Source of the DNA: Imperialibacter roseus | GTDB lineage: Bacteria; Bacteroidota; Bacteroidia; Cytophagales; Cyclobacteriaceae | NCBI RefSeq assembly: GCF_032999765.1 | Contig: NZ_CP136051.1 | Span: 1,278,417-1,342,416 of the forward strand | Direction of reading: 5' to 3' | Length of the DNA stretch: 64,000 nucleotides | In this document: piece by piece, positions 1-9,751 of the stretch | Layout of the letters: each line of letters opens with the position of its first letter | Numbering within the stretch: position 1 is the first letter of the stretch | Position numbers and translations under genes: made by a program | The notes under the pieces: generated by a model | What the model was told of the DNA's origin: nothing | What the model saw: the letters and a program-made list of their open reading frames with translations, nothing else | Database searches by the model: none

Positions 1-86
1 GCTGCGTTAAAGCCGCATTCCGATAAGTGGCGGTGCACCGGTGAATCATTTTTCGCCAGCTTCCAGCAAAGGCCGGCATCTTCATC

Positions 87-94
87 TACTTTTG
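87..94 (+). promoter_or_regulatory. Possible Bacteroidota -7 box upstream of the PorV-like gene
   Basis: TACTTTTG fits the Bacteroidota housekeeping -7 consensus TAnnTTTG exactly and lies about 90 bases before the PorV-like start codon. I see no convincing TTG -33 element at the expected spacing, so this is weak. Bases 1-185 contain no coding sequence I can support. Confidence 0.25.
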
Positions 95-185
95 CCGTCT
101 ATTTGTCGAAGTATTCCAACAAGTGAGCGGGTATGTTGGTGTGGAGAATGTTATATCATTAATTTTAGGTTGAATTAGTCACTGA

Positions 186-1250
186 ATGCGGATTACATTA
201 ATTCTTGCCGTCTGTTTGTCCTTCTCCGGCCTGCTATTTGGACAGGGAAATGCACCAAAATATAGCAACGAGTTTCTGGCTATAGGCGTGGGTGCCAGGG
301 CATTGGGAATGGGCAATATGCAAGTTGGTCTGGCCAACGATGTTACGGCGGGTTATTGGAACCCCGCTGCACTCACTCAGCTTACCGAACAATACCAGGT
401 GGGACTGATGCATGCGGCCTACTTTGCTGGCATAGCCAATTACGATTTTGCGGGATTTGCTACTCCCATCGATAGCAATACCTTCATGGGTGTTTCTGTG
501 ATCCGTTTTGGGGTTGACAATATTCCCGACACCAGGTTCCTTTACGACGCCAGCGGCGCTATCAACTACGATAATATCCGTTTCTTTTCTGCGGCCGACT
601 ACGCATTCATGTTTTCGCTTGCTAAGAAAATGGGAGGTCTTTCGCTGGGCGGCAACCTGAAGGTGATCCACCGGACAGTGGGCGATTTTGCGAATGCCTG
701 GGGCTTTGGTCTCGATGCGGCACTACAGTACAACAGGGCCAACTGGAAGATGGGGGCGGTACTCAGAGATGCTACCGGAACGTTCAATGCCTGGACGCAC
801 AATTCTTCATTGGTTGTTGACGTGTACACCCAAACGGGCAACGTGATCCCGGAGAGCAGCCTTGAAATTACGCTACCCCGCCTATCGGTGGGGCTTGCCA
901 ACGCAGTGGTAAACAAAGGAAAATGGGCAGGACTTGTTGGCGCCGACGTTGATTTGACGTTTGACGGACAAAGAAACACTGTGATCAAAAGTAAATTGGC
1001 CAGTATAGATCCGAAAGCAGGCTTTGAAGTGAGCTATGCGCAAAAGGCCTTTTTACGGGGAGGTGTGAGTCAGCTACAGCAGGTCAAAGATTTTGATGGC
1101 AGCAAATCGTGGACTTATCTGCCGTCGTTTGGTATCGGACTTAACCTTCAGGGAGTGCAGATAGACTATGCTTTAACAGACATAGGAAATAGGGCGCAGT
1201 CGCCTTATAGTCACATCTTTTCATTAAGATATGGATGGAATGCGAAATAG
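186..1250 (+). CDS. PorV/PorQ-family outer-membrane protein (PorV2-like)
   Basis: This 354-residue protein has a signal peptide (MRITLILAVCLSFSGLLFGQ) followed by the PorV-type start of the mature chain: 'YSNEFLAIGVGARALGMGNMQ', then a 'TAGYWNPAAL' segment, as in the FadL-fold PorV/PorQ family. The remainder is rich in amphipathic beta strands and ends in an aromatic-rich strand, consistent with a beta barrel. In T9SS, PorV shuttles cargo from the translocon to the PorU sortase on the cell surface. The stop codon overlaps the start of the PorU-like gene, so the two are translationally coupled. That supports a dedicated PorV2-PorU2 pair rather than the main PorV. Family assignment is firm; which paralogue it is is inferred from the pairing. 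Confidence 0.85.
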   Translation: MRITLILAVCLSFSGLLFGQGNAPKYSNEFLAIGVGARALGMGNMQVGLANDVTAGYWNPAALTQLTEQYQVGLMHAAYFAGIANYDFAGFATPIDSNTFMGVSVIRFGVDNIPDTRFLYDASGAINYDNIRFFSAADYAFMFSLAKKMGGLSLGGNLKVIHRTVGDFANAWGFGLDAALQYNRANWKMGAVLRDATGTFNAWTHNSSLVVDVYTQTGNVIPESSLEITLPRLSVGLANAVVNKGKWAGLVGADVDLTFDGQRNTVIKSKLASIDPKAGFEVSYAQKAFLRGGVSQLQQVKDFDGSKSWTYLPSFGIGLNLQGVQIDYALTDIGNRAQSPYSHIFSLRYGWNAK

Positions 1251-4200
1251 ACTGTGGACATACAGAAGTGCCTTATTAGCCGGGTTGTTGTTTGTAGCAG
1301 CTATGGCAAAGTCTCAGCCATGGGGCAATGAATGGATCAGACCCGGGCAGTCGTACTATAAAATTAAAGTCGCCAGAGAGGGAATGTTTCGCCTGACGCA
1401 GCAGCAACTGCTGGAAAGCGGTGTGCCGCTGGCCTCCATCGACGCCAGACGGTTGCAGCTTTTTCACAGAGGGGTAGAGCAGGCTATTTATCTGCCAGGG
1501 CAGGAAGATGGCCGACTTGATGCCAGCGACTATATTGAGTTTTACGGGCAGCCAGCGGATGGTAAGACCGATACGGAACTGTATGTTTCTGAGGAGGCCC
1601 AGCCTCACACTTTGTATAACCTGTTTTCTGATTCAGCAACCTATTTTCTCACCTGGCCGCTAACGGCTACGTCCGGCAAGCGGATGTTGGCACCTGTAGC
1701 AGAGAACAATGTAGGTAACTTACCTGCTGAGCCTTACTATCTCCGGGAAGTACTCAAGCTTCAGGTCAATAATTACTCGCAAGGGAAGACCTACCAGGGC
1801 GGCGACATCATTCTTAGTCAGTACGATCATGGCGAAGGTTGGACAGGCAGTGACATTGCCAAAGGAGCCAATCAAATGATCACTTTGGCTGGATTGACCA
1901 ATCGGGTTACTTCCGGGCCCGACCCTACGTTAGAAGTGCTCCTGGTCGGGAGAAATAACCTGGATCACAATGTAGAGGTATATGTGGGCCCATCTTCGTC
2001 AAGTTTGCGGCTTTTACACACGGCCGAGTTTTCAGAGCATGATCCCTATACTGTCTCCGAAACCATTTTATGGTCAGATATTTCATCTACCGGAGAGTTG
2101 TTTGTGCGGGTGAATGTGGTTGGTATTGGAAGCGCTGCCGACCGGGCAGCGGTGTCTTATGTAAAGGTTAATTACGCCGCCAGCACGGACATGGCTGGTC
2201 AGTCGCAGAAGACATTGACGCTAAGAGAGAACACGGGAAATAAGTCTTTCATTAGAGTGACCAATCCGGCTGGAGCCAGTAGTCTTTTTGATGTGACACA
2301 GCCGGATAACGTGAACAAAATTGGTGTCATCACAGGAACCAGTGATTTCGCAGCAGTAGTGAATGGCACCGCTGTTCAGCGGAAGTTGATCGCCACTACT
2401 ACTCCTTATACCCCGGTAAGTATCAAGCAGGCAACCATGCCGGCTATCGATCCAACGGCTTTTGATTACATCATAGTCACTCACCCGGAGCTTAGAAAGG
2501 CCACTACTACAGGAACTGCAGATCCGGTGGCAGCCTACAAAGCTTTTCGTGAGAGTGCGCAGGGTGGAAACCATCAGGTGCTTATTGTAGAAATGGAGCA
2601 GTTATTTGACGGCTTTAACTATGGTGAAATATCTCCATGGGCCATTCGCAGACTGGCGGGTTACCTGCTGGCCAATGGTGAGCCAGAATACTTCTTCCTT
2701 ATAGGAAAAGGAACGGGTGTGCACCGAAATTACTACAGACAAGACCCGGCTACCACCACACTTGTTCACTTCATACCCACTAACGGCGTGCCTGGAAGCG
2801 ACATTGCCATGCTGGCCGGACTGGCTGGCAGTACTTATGAATCGCCAATTGCAATAGGAAGACTGAACGCAAGGAACCCGGACGACGTGCAAGCCTACCT
2901 GAACAAGGTGATGGAGATGGAAAATCAGCCCTTCGATCAGTTGTGGAAAAAGAACTTCATTCATTTGAGTGGAGGAGCTACTCAGGGAGAGCTGGCTACA
3001 TTTCGATCTTATGTCAACGGATTTAAGTTCATTGCAGAAGGCAAGTACCTGGGAGCCAATGTGGTGACTAGCAGCAAATCCACTAGCAATGCGGTGGAGC
3101 TTATCAACATTGCCGAGGAGGTGAACAACGGTGTATCAATGATCACATTTTTTGGCCACTCGGCGAGCTTTTCCACAGACATCGATATTGGTAACGTGTC
3201 TAATCCAGGCTTTGGGTACAACAACAAAGGCAGGTATCCCGTGATTTTGGTTAACGGGTGCGATGCCGGTAATATTTTCGAGACCTCGTTCACCTTTGGT
3301 GAAGACTGGACACTGACGCCGAACCTTGGGGCTATTGGTTTTATGGCCCATACTTACAAAGGTTTTTCCAACGACCTGCGAAACTTTTCAGGGGTGTTTT
3401 ATGAAACTGCCTTTGGTGATACCTTGTTTGTGAAGGAGACCCTGGGGAATATCAAAAATGAGGCATCAAGGAGATATCTTGAGCGATATGGCTCCTCTGA
3501 GCGGAACATTACTCAGGTGCAGGAGATGCTACTTCAGGGTGATCCTGCTATCAAGATATTTGGGGCAGGTAAGCCTGACTACGAGATCAGCGCCGATGCG
3601 CTGGAGGTGATCGACACTGAGGGAAACCCGCTGCAGGTAGCCAAAGACACATTTGCTCTCAAGTTTGTTGTGAAGAATTTTGGCATCGCCACTGAATCTG
3701 ATTTGAAGATTTACGTGAGGCGAAGGCTGGAAGACGGCAGTGTGAGCCTGGATTCGCTTGTCTCTCCGTATGTGCTTCGGGAGGACACCATGTACTTCGG
3801 AATCTCGAACCCCGACCTTGCCGGTTTGGGTAACAATACCTTTGAGGTGATTCTCGACCCAGACGACGAAATAGATGAGCTGAATGAAGGGAACAATACA
3901 GCCAGCATTGACCTCTTTCTTGCCAAAGGAACGACTATTCCCATTTTTCCGATGAAGCGGGGCATTGCCGGATCGAATGTCGATTTTGTAATTCAGGCAA
4001 GTGACTTGTTTTCACCCTCACGAGGTTTCGAACTTGAAATTGACACGTCGCCGGATTTCAACGGCCCAATGAAGCACAGGATCAGTGGCGATATGCGGGT
4101 GATTACCGTTCAAAATGTGGATTTGGCGTCTACATTTTCAATCGCCGATTCTACCGTGATTTACTGGCGGAGTCGCTTTCTGAACCCCGAACCTGAAGAG

Positions 4201-6303
4201 GACACTTCCTGGGTTTTGAGCCAGTTTACCATGATCAACGACAGCCCCCGGGGATATGCGATGGTGTCGGCCAATCAGTTCGCCGACGCCGAAATCAAAG
4301 GGATGTCATTGTCGGAGTCAGGCTTTGATTGGTCTTTCCCGGAAAACAACCTGGATATCAGTATCAAAACTTTTGGCCCCAATAACTCTGGTGCTGTAGC
4401 ACGTGAGTACAGCGTAAATGCGGGTGGGTCGGAGCTCTTCCTTGAGGTTACCAACTTTAATGTGTGTAGAGATAATACGCTTAACGTGGTCGTGTTTGAT
4501 AAGCAATCGACCGTGCCGTACGCTCCTTTTTCTGATTGGCAAAAATTTGATAATCGACTCACCTGTGGAGTGTATCCGAAGCGCATTCATAACTTCACCG
4601 ACGCAGAGATGTATGACCCGGCAGGTTCCAACGGAGGCACCAGGCGGCTTTCTCAACTGCTGAATGCCGTGTCTAACGGCGACTTCGTTGTCTTTTTCAA
4701 TATAGGCACTGTGCAGTACGACAGATGGGATGCCGAAGTAAAAGAACAACTAAAAGCTTTCGGTATACAAACAGCCACATTGAATAGCCTTGTGAATGGG
4801 CAACCGGTAATTTTCTATGGAAGGAAAGGCCAGGCAGAAGGAACTGCTGTGGAGTTGCTTTCAGATGGAAGTGGTAGCCCGGCCGATGAGCAACAGCTTG
4901 TGCTCAATGACGTAGTGGAAGGCAAGTTCTTTAGTGGTAGTGTGCTGTCGGGCAGGATAGGCCCGGCCAAGTCGTGGGGATCGCTTTATCAGGAAGTAAA
5001 GCTTGGCGCCGGACAAACTGCCGGGAATTTCAGGCTGGACATTTATGGGCTCCGGAACGATGGTGTTAAAGATTTGCTGTTTGCCGATGAAAATGTATCA
5101 ACGATAGACCTGACATCTGTAGATGCCAATTTCTACCCTTATCTGCAAATAGACTACCATACGAGCGACGAAGCCAATCTGGTGCCTGCGCAACTAAAAA
5201 AATGGATAGTCACGTTCAATCAGTTGCCGGAAGGCATTTTATTGACCAGCGACCTGACTGCCAGGAACAAGCTAACCAGAACCGCCAATGAGGGGGAAGA
5301 ACTCGTGGTGCCTTTTTCATACTTTAATCCTTCTCCGGTTGATTATGCCGATTCGCTAACGGTAAGATACCAATTGGTGTCAAGTGAAACGAGCACTATC
5401 CAGGAGTTCGAAATGAAATTGCCTGCCTTGCTTGCGGGAGACTCGGTGCAGTTCAATGTGCCGTTAACAACCCTGGGAGTAGATGGACGGGAAAGCCTGC
5501 GTACAATCATTGAGTCGACAGAAAGGGAGCTCATTTCGACCAACAATCAGCTGACTTTCAAAGATTATTTGGACGTAAATGCGGACAATGTCAATCCGCT
5601 GCTCGACGTCACCTTCGATGGTACTTACATCCTCAATGGCGACATCGTTTCCCCTAACCCGCTGGTGAAAATGAGACTCTACGATGACTATGAGTACCTG
5701 CAAAAGCAAGACACGATTGGCATAGAGGTGTACGTCAAATCTCCCTGCGAGGAGTGCGACTATGTAAGGGTGCCTTTTTCCGGAGGCAAAATGACATGGT
5801 CAGCCAACACCGAAAAGAAGGAGTTCAATATTGAGTTCAGACCCGGGCCGTTGGAAGACGGCATTTATGCGATGCGTGTGATAGCGACCGATGTGAGCGG
5901 AAACCAGGCCGGAACAGCTCCCTACGAAATCAGCTTTGAGGTCATCAACGAGTCGACGGTAACAAACTTCTATCCCTATCCCAATCCATTCAGCACAAGC
6001 ACCAAATTTGTGTTTACCCTCACAGGGTCAGAAATACCCGATCAGCTGAAAATACAAATCATGTCGGTGTCGGGCAGGGTTGTCAGGGAGATCACCCAGG
6101 ACGAAATTGGTCCGATTCGCATTGGTAATAACATTACGCAGTTTGCCTGGAACGGAACCGACGAGTACGGCGACCAGCTAGCCAATGGCGTTTACCTCTA
6201 CAGGGTGCTGCTTCGCATGAATGGCCAACCACTGGAGCACAGGGCGACGTCCGCCGACAAGGCCTTTAAGCATGGCTTTGGGAAGCTGTATATTCTGAGG
6301 TAA
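1231..6303 (+). CDS. PorU-like C25 (gingipain-fold) cysteine peptidase, putative T9SS sortase PorU2
   Basis: A 1690-residue secreted protein. Its signal peptide sits after an alternative ATG at 1240 (MRNRLWTYRSALLAG...), so the start may be 1240 rather than 1231. The C25 catalytic region shows the paired motifs 'FFGHSAS' (His643) and 'VNGCDAGN' (Cys677), matching the His-Cys dyad of gingipains and PorU. Downstream are CARDB/Ig-like modules ('LEVILDPDDEIDELNEGNN' type). The C-terminus has 'FYPYPNPFSTSTKF' and 'ANGVYLYRV', an FlgD/T9SS type-A sorting-like domain. It is longer than P. gingivalis PorU (about 1160 residues), matching what is called PorU2 in Cytophagales. It should work on the outer surface, cleaving sorting domains and attaching cargo. 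It overlaps the PorV-like gene by 20 bases, so the two are likely cotranscribed. Confidence 0.85.
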   Translation: MDGMRNRLWTYRSALLAGLLFVAAMAKSQPWGNEWIRPGQSYYKIKVAREGMFRLTQQQLLESGVPLASIDARRLQLFHRGVEQAIYLPGQEDGRLDASDYIEFYGQPADGKTDTELYVSEEAQPHTLYNLFSDSATYFLTWPLTATSGKRMLAPVAENNVGNLPAEPYYLREVLKLQVNNYSQGKTYQGGDIILSQYDHGEGWTGSDIAKGANQMITLAGLTNRVTSGPDPTLEVLLVGRNNLDHNVEVYVGPSSSSLRLLHTAEFSEHDPYTVSETILWSDISSTGELFVRVNVVGIGSAADRAAVSYVKVNYAASTDMAGQSQKTLTLRENTGNKSFIRVTNPAGASSLFDVTQPDNVNKIGVITGTSDFAAVVNGTAVQRKLIATTTPYTPVSIKQATMPAIDPTAFDYIIVTHPELRKATTTGTADPVAAYKAFRESAQGGNHQVLIVEMEQLFDGFNYGEISPWAIRRLAGYLLANGEPEYFFLIGKGTGVHRNYYRQDPATTTLVHFIPTNGVPGSDIAMLAGLAGSTYESPIAIGRLNARNPDDVQAYLNKVMEMENQPFDQLWKKNFIHLSGGATQGELATFRSYVNGFKFIAEGKYLGANVVTSSKSTSNAVELINIAEEVNNGVSMITFFGHSASFSTDIDIGNVSNPGFGYNNKGRYPVILVNGCDAGNIFETSFTFGEDWTLTPNLGAIGFMAHTYKGFSNDLRNFSGVFYETAFGDTLFVKETLGNIKNEASRRYLERYGSSERNITQVQEMLLQGDPAIKIFGAGKPDYEISADALEVIDTEGNPLQVAKDTFALKFVVKNFGIATESDLKIYVRRRLEDGSVSLDSLVSPYVLREDTMYFGISNPDLAGLGNNTFEVILDPDDEIDELNEGNNTASIDLFLAKGTTIPIFPMKRGIAGSNVDFVIQASDLFSPSRGFELEIDTSPDFNGPMKHRISGDMRVITVQNVDLASTFSIADSTVIYWRSRFLNPEPEEDTSWVLSQFTMINDSPRGYAMVSANQFADAEIKGMSLSESGFDWSFPENNLDISIKTFGPNNSGAVAREYSVNAGGSELFLEVTNFNVCRDNTLNVVVFDKQSTVPYAPFSDWQKFDNRLTCGVYPKRIHNFTDAEMYDPAGSNGGTRRLSQLLNAVSNGDFVVFFNIGTVQYDRWDAEVKEQLKAFGIQTATLNSLVNGQPVIFYGRKGQAEGTAVELLSDGSGSPADEQQLVLNDVVEGKFFSGSVLSGRIGPAKSWGSLYQEVKLGAGQTAGNFRLDIYGLRNDGVKDLLFADENVSTIDLTSVDANFYPYLQIDYHTSDEANLVPAQLKKWIVTFNQLPEGILLTSDLTARNKLTRTANEGEELVVPFSYFNPSPVDYADSLTVRYQLVSSETSTIQEFEMKLPALLAGDSVQFNVPLTTLGVDGRESLRTIIESTERELISTNNQLTFKDYLDVNADNVNPLLDVTFDGTYILNGDIVSPNPLVKMRLYDDYEYLQKQDTIGIEVYVKSPCEECDYVRVPFSGGKMTWSANTEKKEFNIEFRPGPLEDGIYAMRVIATDVSGNQAGTAPYEISFEVINESTVTNFYPYPNPFSTSTKFVFTLTGSEIPDQLKIQIMSVSGRVVREITQDEIGPIRIGNNITQFAWNGTDEYGDQLANGVYLYRVLLRMNGQPLEHRATSADKAFKHGFGKLYILR

Positions 6304-6323
6304 TAGAAAAAAAATGGAACGCT

Positions 6324-7466
6324 TCAGTAAGCCACTGTACCCGTTGGCTCTTTCTGCTGTCTAAGACCCTTAGGGGTTCGCAGCACAAGTCTTCGAATTG
6401 TCTCCAGTCCATGCAAAGCGATCGCCGCCACGATAACTATCAGTATCGGCTCGTCATTAAAAACAATGGCAAAAACACTTGAGAAAATGAGCGTGCACGT
6501 GATCCACAATGCGGCACCCCATACTTTATTTTCAGCAAGACCGCCGTTGGCGATTGTGCTCAGGAAAATAATACTGAATAGGATCAGCTTGGGAGTGCCC
6601 GTCCACGATGGTTCCTTGTAGATATAAAAAAGCAACAGACAGAACAGCAGTAGCCCGCCAAAGCCAACGAAGGTATCGCTAAAGAAGCTTTTTTCGGTCT
6701 CATTCTTTCTAAACTGTGGCAGTGGAAGATGAAGCCACTTTAAAAAAGGTATGTTGTTGGCCCAGAATGGGTTTTCCGATGGAACCGGGTCGCTGGTGCC
6801 AAATTCAATATCAATGTCATCACGTTCCGCCTGGAATGTACCGAATAGTTTATCCCATATCACGAAGGTACCGCCACAGTTTTTATTGATGTACTCGGGG
6901 TTTTTGCCGTGGTGAACTCTGTGGTGGGAGGGAGTGATCATGATATGCTCCAGCCAGCCGCTCTTTTTCACAATCCTGTTATGGTTGTAAAACTGAATAA
7001 AGTAGTGGACTGAAGAAACTACGATGAATATCTCCAGAGGAAGTCCCAAAATGGCCAAGCCAGCAAAAAATGGGAAGGAGGTAAGCGAAGAATACCAGGA
7101 GTTTCTAATACCCAGGGATAGGCTGAAATGCTCTCCCTCATGATGGACCACGTGCACGGCCCACAGGAAACTGATGGCATGGTGAAGCCTGTGCAACCAG
7201 TAAAAGCAAAAATCCCAGGCGACAAAGGCAAAAATCCACTGCATGGCAACAGGCCACTGAGCCACCCAGCTAAAACTGAAATGCATAAGCAACCAATGAA
7301 ACGCTAATACCTCTAACCCCCGGAAGATCCACAACAGGATGTGTCCTGAGTTGAGGTTCATGACGATTTCTTTCCAGGGAATTTTTTCCTGCAGAAAGTA
7401 CCTGATGGCGACAAGCTCCATCAGAACCAGAAGAAAAAGAAGACCAGTGCCGTATACCAGATTCAT
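6324..7466 (-). CDS. Sterol desaturase / fatty acid hydroxylase family membrane protein
   Basis: A 380-residue polytopic membrane protein with the di-iron histidine clusters of the family: HRLHH (92-96), HVVHH (105-109) and HHRVHH (181-186). Hydrophobic segments flank these at about 1-25, 70-90, 132-160 and several after 270. The C-terminal third (four or so further membrane spans) is longer than in minimal hydroxylases. It is the last gene of a five-gene minus-strand operon, 10 bases after the FabH-like gene, so it probably hydroxylates or desaturates a lipid product made by the upstream enzymes. The substrate cannot be read from sequence. It converges on the PorU-like gene with only 20 bases between them. 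Confidence 0.85.
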   Translation of the reverse strand: MNLVYGTGLLFLLVLMELVAIRYFLQEKIPWKEIVMNLNSGHILLWIFRGLEVLAFHWLLMHFSFSWVAQWPVAMQWIFAFVAWDFCFYWLHRLHHAISFLWAVHVVHHEGEHFSLSLGIRNSWYSSLTSFPFFAGLAILGLPLEIFIVVSSVHYFIQFYNHNRIVKKSGWLEHIMITPSHHRVHHGKNPEYINKNCGGTFVIWDKLFGTFQAERDDIDIEFGTSDPVPSENPFWANNIPFLKWLHLPLPQFRKNETEKSFFSDTFVGFGGLLLFCLLLFYIYKEPSWTGTPKLILFSIIFLSTIANGGLAENKVWGAALWITCTLIFSSVFAIVFNDEPILIVIVAAIALHGLETIRRLVLRTPKGLRQQKEPTGTVAY

Positions 7467-7476
7467 GTTTTAAGAC

Positions 7477-8472
7477 TTAGAATTTAAACAACAATCCACC
7501 TACAGAAAATCCCGCTGCAGTACCAATCAGCAAGCAACTATCGCCCCTTTTAAGCCGCCCTGATTCGATAGCTTCTGTCAGAGCCAGGGGAATGGAAGCA
7601 GCGATGCAGTTGCCATAGCTCGCCAGGTTGTTGACCACTTTGTCCGTTTTGCCGTCAAGAAGACTGTTAAGCAGCAGCAGGCCTGATTTGCTGGCCTGGT
7701 GAGGAATGATCAGATCCACCTCTCCGATTGATGAGCCAGTTTGGCAAAACAGCTTTTCCGTAAACTCGGGCACTTTTTGCATGGCCAGTTTCAGGAGCTT
7801 TTTTCCCTCCATGCTAAAAGAATGAAGTGTTGCATCATAAGGATGGTCTTTGAAGAAAAACTTGTTTCCACCACCTCTGATGATGGTGTGTTCGGCTCCT
7901 TCAGAATAGGTGACCAGACTATGTTTTACGAGGCCACTTTCTCCATTATCATCAAAAGATACGATGATGGCAGCGGCAGCATCTCCAAAAAGGCTGAACG
8001 TTTCCTTGTGCTCGGGGTTGAGGCCCTTTGAAGCTATTTCTGCACTCACAATGGCAATGTGCCGGCAGTCACTGTTGTTGAGCAGGCGGGAGGCATAGTC
8101 CAGTGCTGTTACAAAACTGAGGCAGGTGGTGTCGATGTCGATACAGCCTAAGTCAGTATTGTGCCAGCCCAGCTCGTGCTTGATCATGCTGGCTTTGTTG
8201 GGCAGCGGGTAGTCAAAAGTGGCTGAGGCAGCGATGAGGCAACCAAGGTCTTCCGGTTGGAGACGAGCACTTCGCATGGCCTTTTTCAATGCCTCTGCAC
8301 CAAGCCAGCTATTGCTTTCAGTGGTGGCGATGTGGCGTTTTTTGACACCTGAATATTTGTAAATCCATCCGATAGGGAGCCCAAGCTCTTTTTCCATTTC
8401 CTGCGAATAGACACACTTCGACGGCAGGCAATAACCCGCACCGACAATCTTAAATGGTCTGACGACTTTCAT
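7477..8472 (-). CDS. Ketoacyl-ACP synthase III family enzyme (FabH/OleA-like)
   Basis: A 331-residue thiolase-fold condensing enzyme. The Cys-His-Asn triad is intact: 'DTTCLSF' (Cys117), 'IIPHQAS' (His258) and 'SYGNC' (Asn288). The C-terminal 'GTAAGFSVGGLLFKF' is also typical. The length fits FabH (about 320-330). It overlaps the upstream adenylate-forming gene by 23 bases. An operon partner that activates acids, rather than fab genes, argues against a housekeeping FabH and for condensation of specialised acyl thioesters, as in OleA or PqsBC-type enzymes. The substrate is unknown. Confidence 0.85.
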   Translation of the reverse strand: MKVVRPFKIVGAGYCLPSKCVYSQEMEKELGLPIGWIYKYSGVKKRHIATTESNSWLGAEALKKAMRSARLQPEDLGCLIAASATFDYPLPNKASMIKHELGWHNTDLGCIDIDTTCLSFVTALDYASRLLNNSDCRHIAIVSAEIASKGLNPEHKETFSLFGDAAAAIIVSFDDNGESGLVKHSLVTYSEGAEHTIIRGGGNKFFFKDHPYDATLHSFSMEGKKLLKLAMQKVPEFTEKLFCQTGSSIGEVDLIIPHQASKSGLLLLNSLLDGKTDKVVNNLASYGNCIAASIPLALTEAIESGRLKRGDSCLLIGTAAGFSVGGLLFKF

Positions 8473-9751
8473 TCCTTATTCTTTTGAATTTGACTCCCCT
8501 CTGGAGGAGTTGCTCTTCTTCCCGAATGATCGTAATGCCGGGAATACCAAAAATTTCAAATAAAGACTGAAGTGCACTTTCAGCTTTTCCGTAAGCGTTT
8601 AAAAAATCTCCTTCGCTTACTTCAATAAACAGGCCAATTTTTTTCTCACTTCGCCTGGTCACCACGTAATTGTCTATCACATCACTGCTGAAAGCCACAG
8701 CCTGGCGGATAAAATCGGGGTAGATTGTGATTGTTTTGCCATCGTCGACAAACTCAAAAACATCGTCCGATCTGCCTTCTATTTTAGCGATTTGCATCGT
8801 TTTTAGCCCACAGCTGCATGGCTCACCTGCATGAATGATGTCGTTGAGCTCGTAACGAATAATCGGCTGGGTCGTTCTCAGAAAGTCGGTGATGATAGGG
8901 TGAAATCTTTTCTTCTCTTCGTCCAGGTACTTCTTCTCAATCAGTAGCCAGTCTTCGTTGAAATGCAGAAAACCTGCCTTGCAGGTGTGGGCCAAAAATC
9001 CCTCCGTACATTGGTAGGCTTGCTCTATCATTATTTTAAAGACCTTTTCCAGGTAGGCTTTCTGGTCACCTTCCAGTACTTCCGCCACTGAAATGACTTT
9101 TTCGAAGCGAGCAGCTATCTGCTTTTCTTCAAAATATCGGGCGATGCGCATGAGCACCGATGGCTGACCGACCAAAATGTGAGGCCTGGTGGCTGCCACC
9201 GTCTGGCAGTGCTGGGCCATATCGCTTTTTATATCATAGAATTGAAACTGGAGAAGGGAAGAGTTCACCGACTCATAAAGCGTGCTGTTGGCCCTGAGAA
9301 AAAAGGCCACTTTTCTTTTTCGCAACGAAAACCCAATGACCCTGTCTAAAACTGCGGCGACCCATATAGCCCTCTCCTTTTGACTGGCGAGGAATATACC
9401 TCTGTTTCCACTTGTGCCGGAAGAAAGCCCGATAGTTATGCCCCGGATGGTTGGGGAGAAATCTCTTGATTTTTCGCTGGCTAGCCCCACCTTAAATGCT
9501 TCTTCTTTTGCAATACCCACTGTGTTGATATCGTCGAAATGAGTCATGAACGAGCTTTTGTCCATGATGGGAAACTGGCTGAGCGGCTGACCTGAAAGCG
9601 CTTTGTAGAAGGATGATTTTTGGAGATTTTTTCTCCACCGGTTTTCTTTTGTGGCTCGGAGCTGGTGAAGCGACTGCTGGTTGTAGCGCTTTCTTCTTTG
9701 CCAGCGGAACAAAAGGAAATGCCACAAGATTTGAAGTTTGAAGCCGATCAT
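8450..9751 (-). CDS. Adenylate-forming enzyme, coenzyme F390 synthetase-related / CapK-like
   Basis: A 433-residue ANL-superfamily protein related to phenylacetate-CoA ligase and F390 synthetase. Visible motifs are the phosphate-binding 'GLSSGTSGNRG' (109-118), 'YQCTEGFLAHTC', and 'RYELNDII' with a downstream Cys-Cys pair 'GEPCSCG', which is typical of the PaaK/F390 branch. It would activate a carboxylic acid as acyl-AMP, possibly for transfer to CoA or a carrier. It starts inside the stop of the MBL gene (ATGA overlap) and overlaps the ketosynthase, so translation is coupled. From memory, this clade is found beside a KAS III gene in other genomes. The acid substrate is unknown. Confidence 0.78.
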   Translation of the reverse strand: MIGFKLQILWHFLLFRWQRRKRYNQQSLHQLRATKENRWRKNLQKSSFYKALSGQPLSQFPIMDKSSFMTHFDDINTVGIAKEEAFKVGLASEKSRDFSPTIRGITIGLSSGTSGNRGIFLASQKERAIWVAAVLDRVIGFSLRKRKVAFFLRANSTLYESVNSSLLQFQFYDIKSDMAQHCQTVAATRPHILVGQPSVLMRIARYFEEKQIAARFEKVISVAEVLEGDQKAYLEKVFKIMIEQAYQCTEGFLAHTCKAGFLHFNEDWLLIEKKYLDEEKKRFHPIITDFLRTTQPIIRYELNDIIHAGEPCSCGLKTMQIAKIEGRSDDVFEFVDDGKTITIYPDFIRQAVAFSSDVIDNYVVTRRSEKKIGLFIEVSEGDFLNAYGKAESALQSLFEIFGIPGITIIREEEQLLQRGVKFKRIRNESRQTI

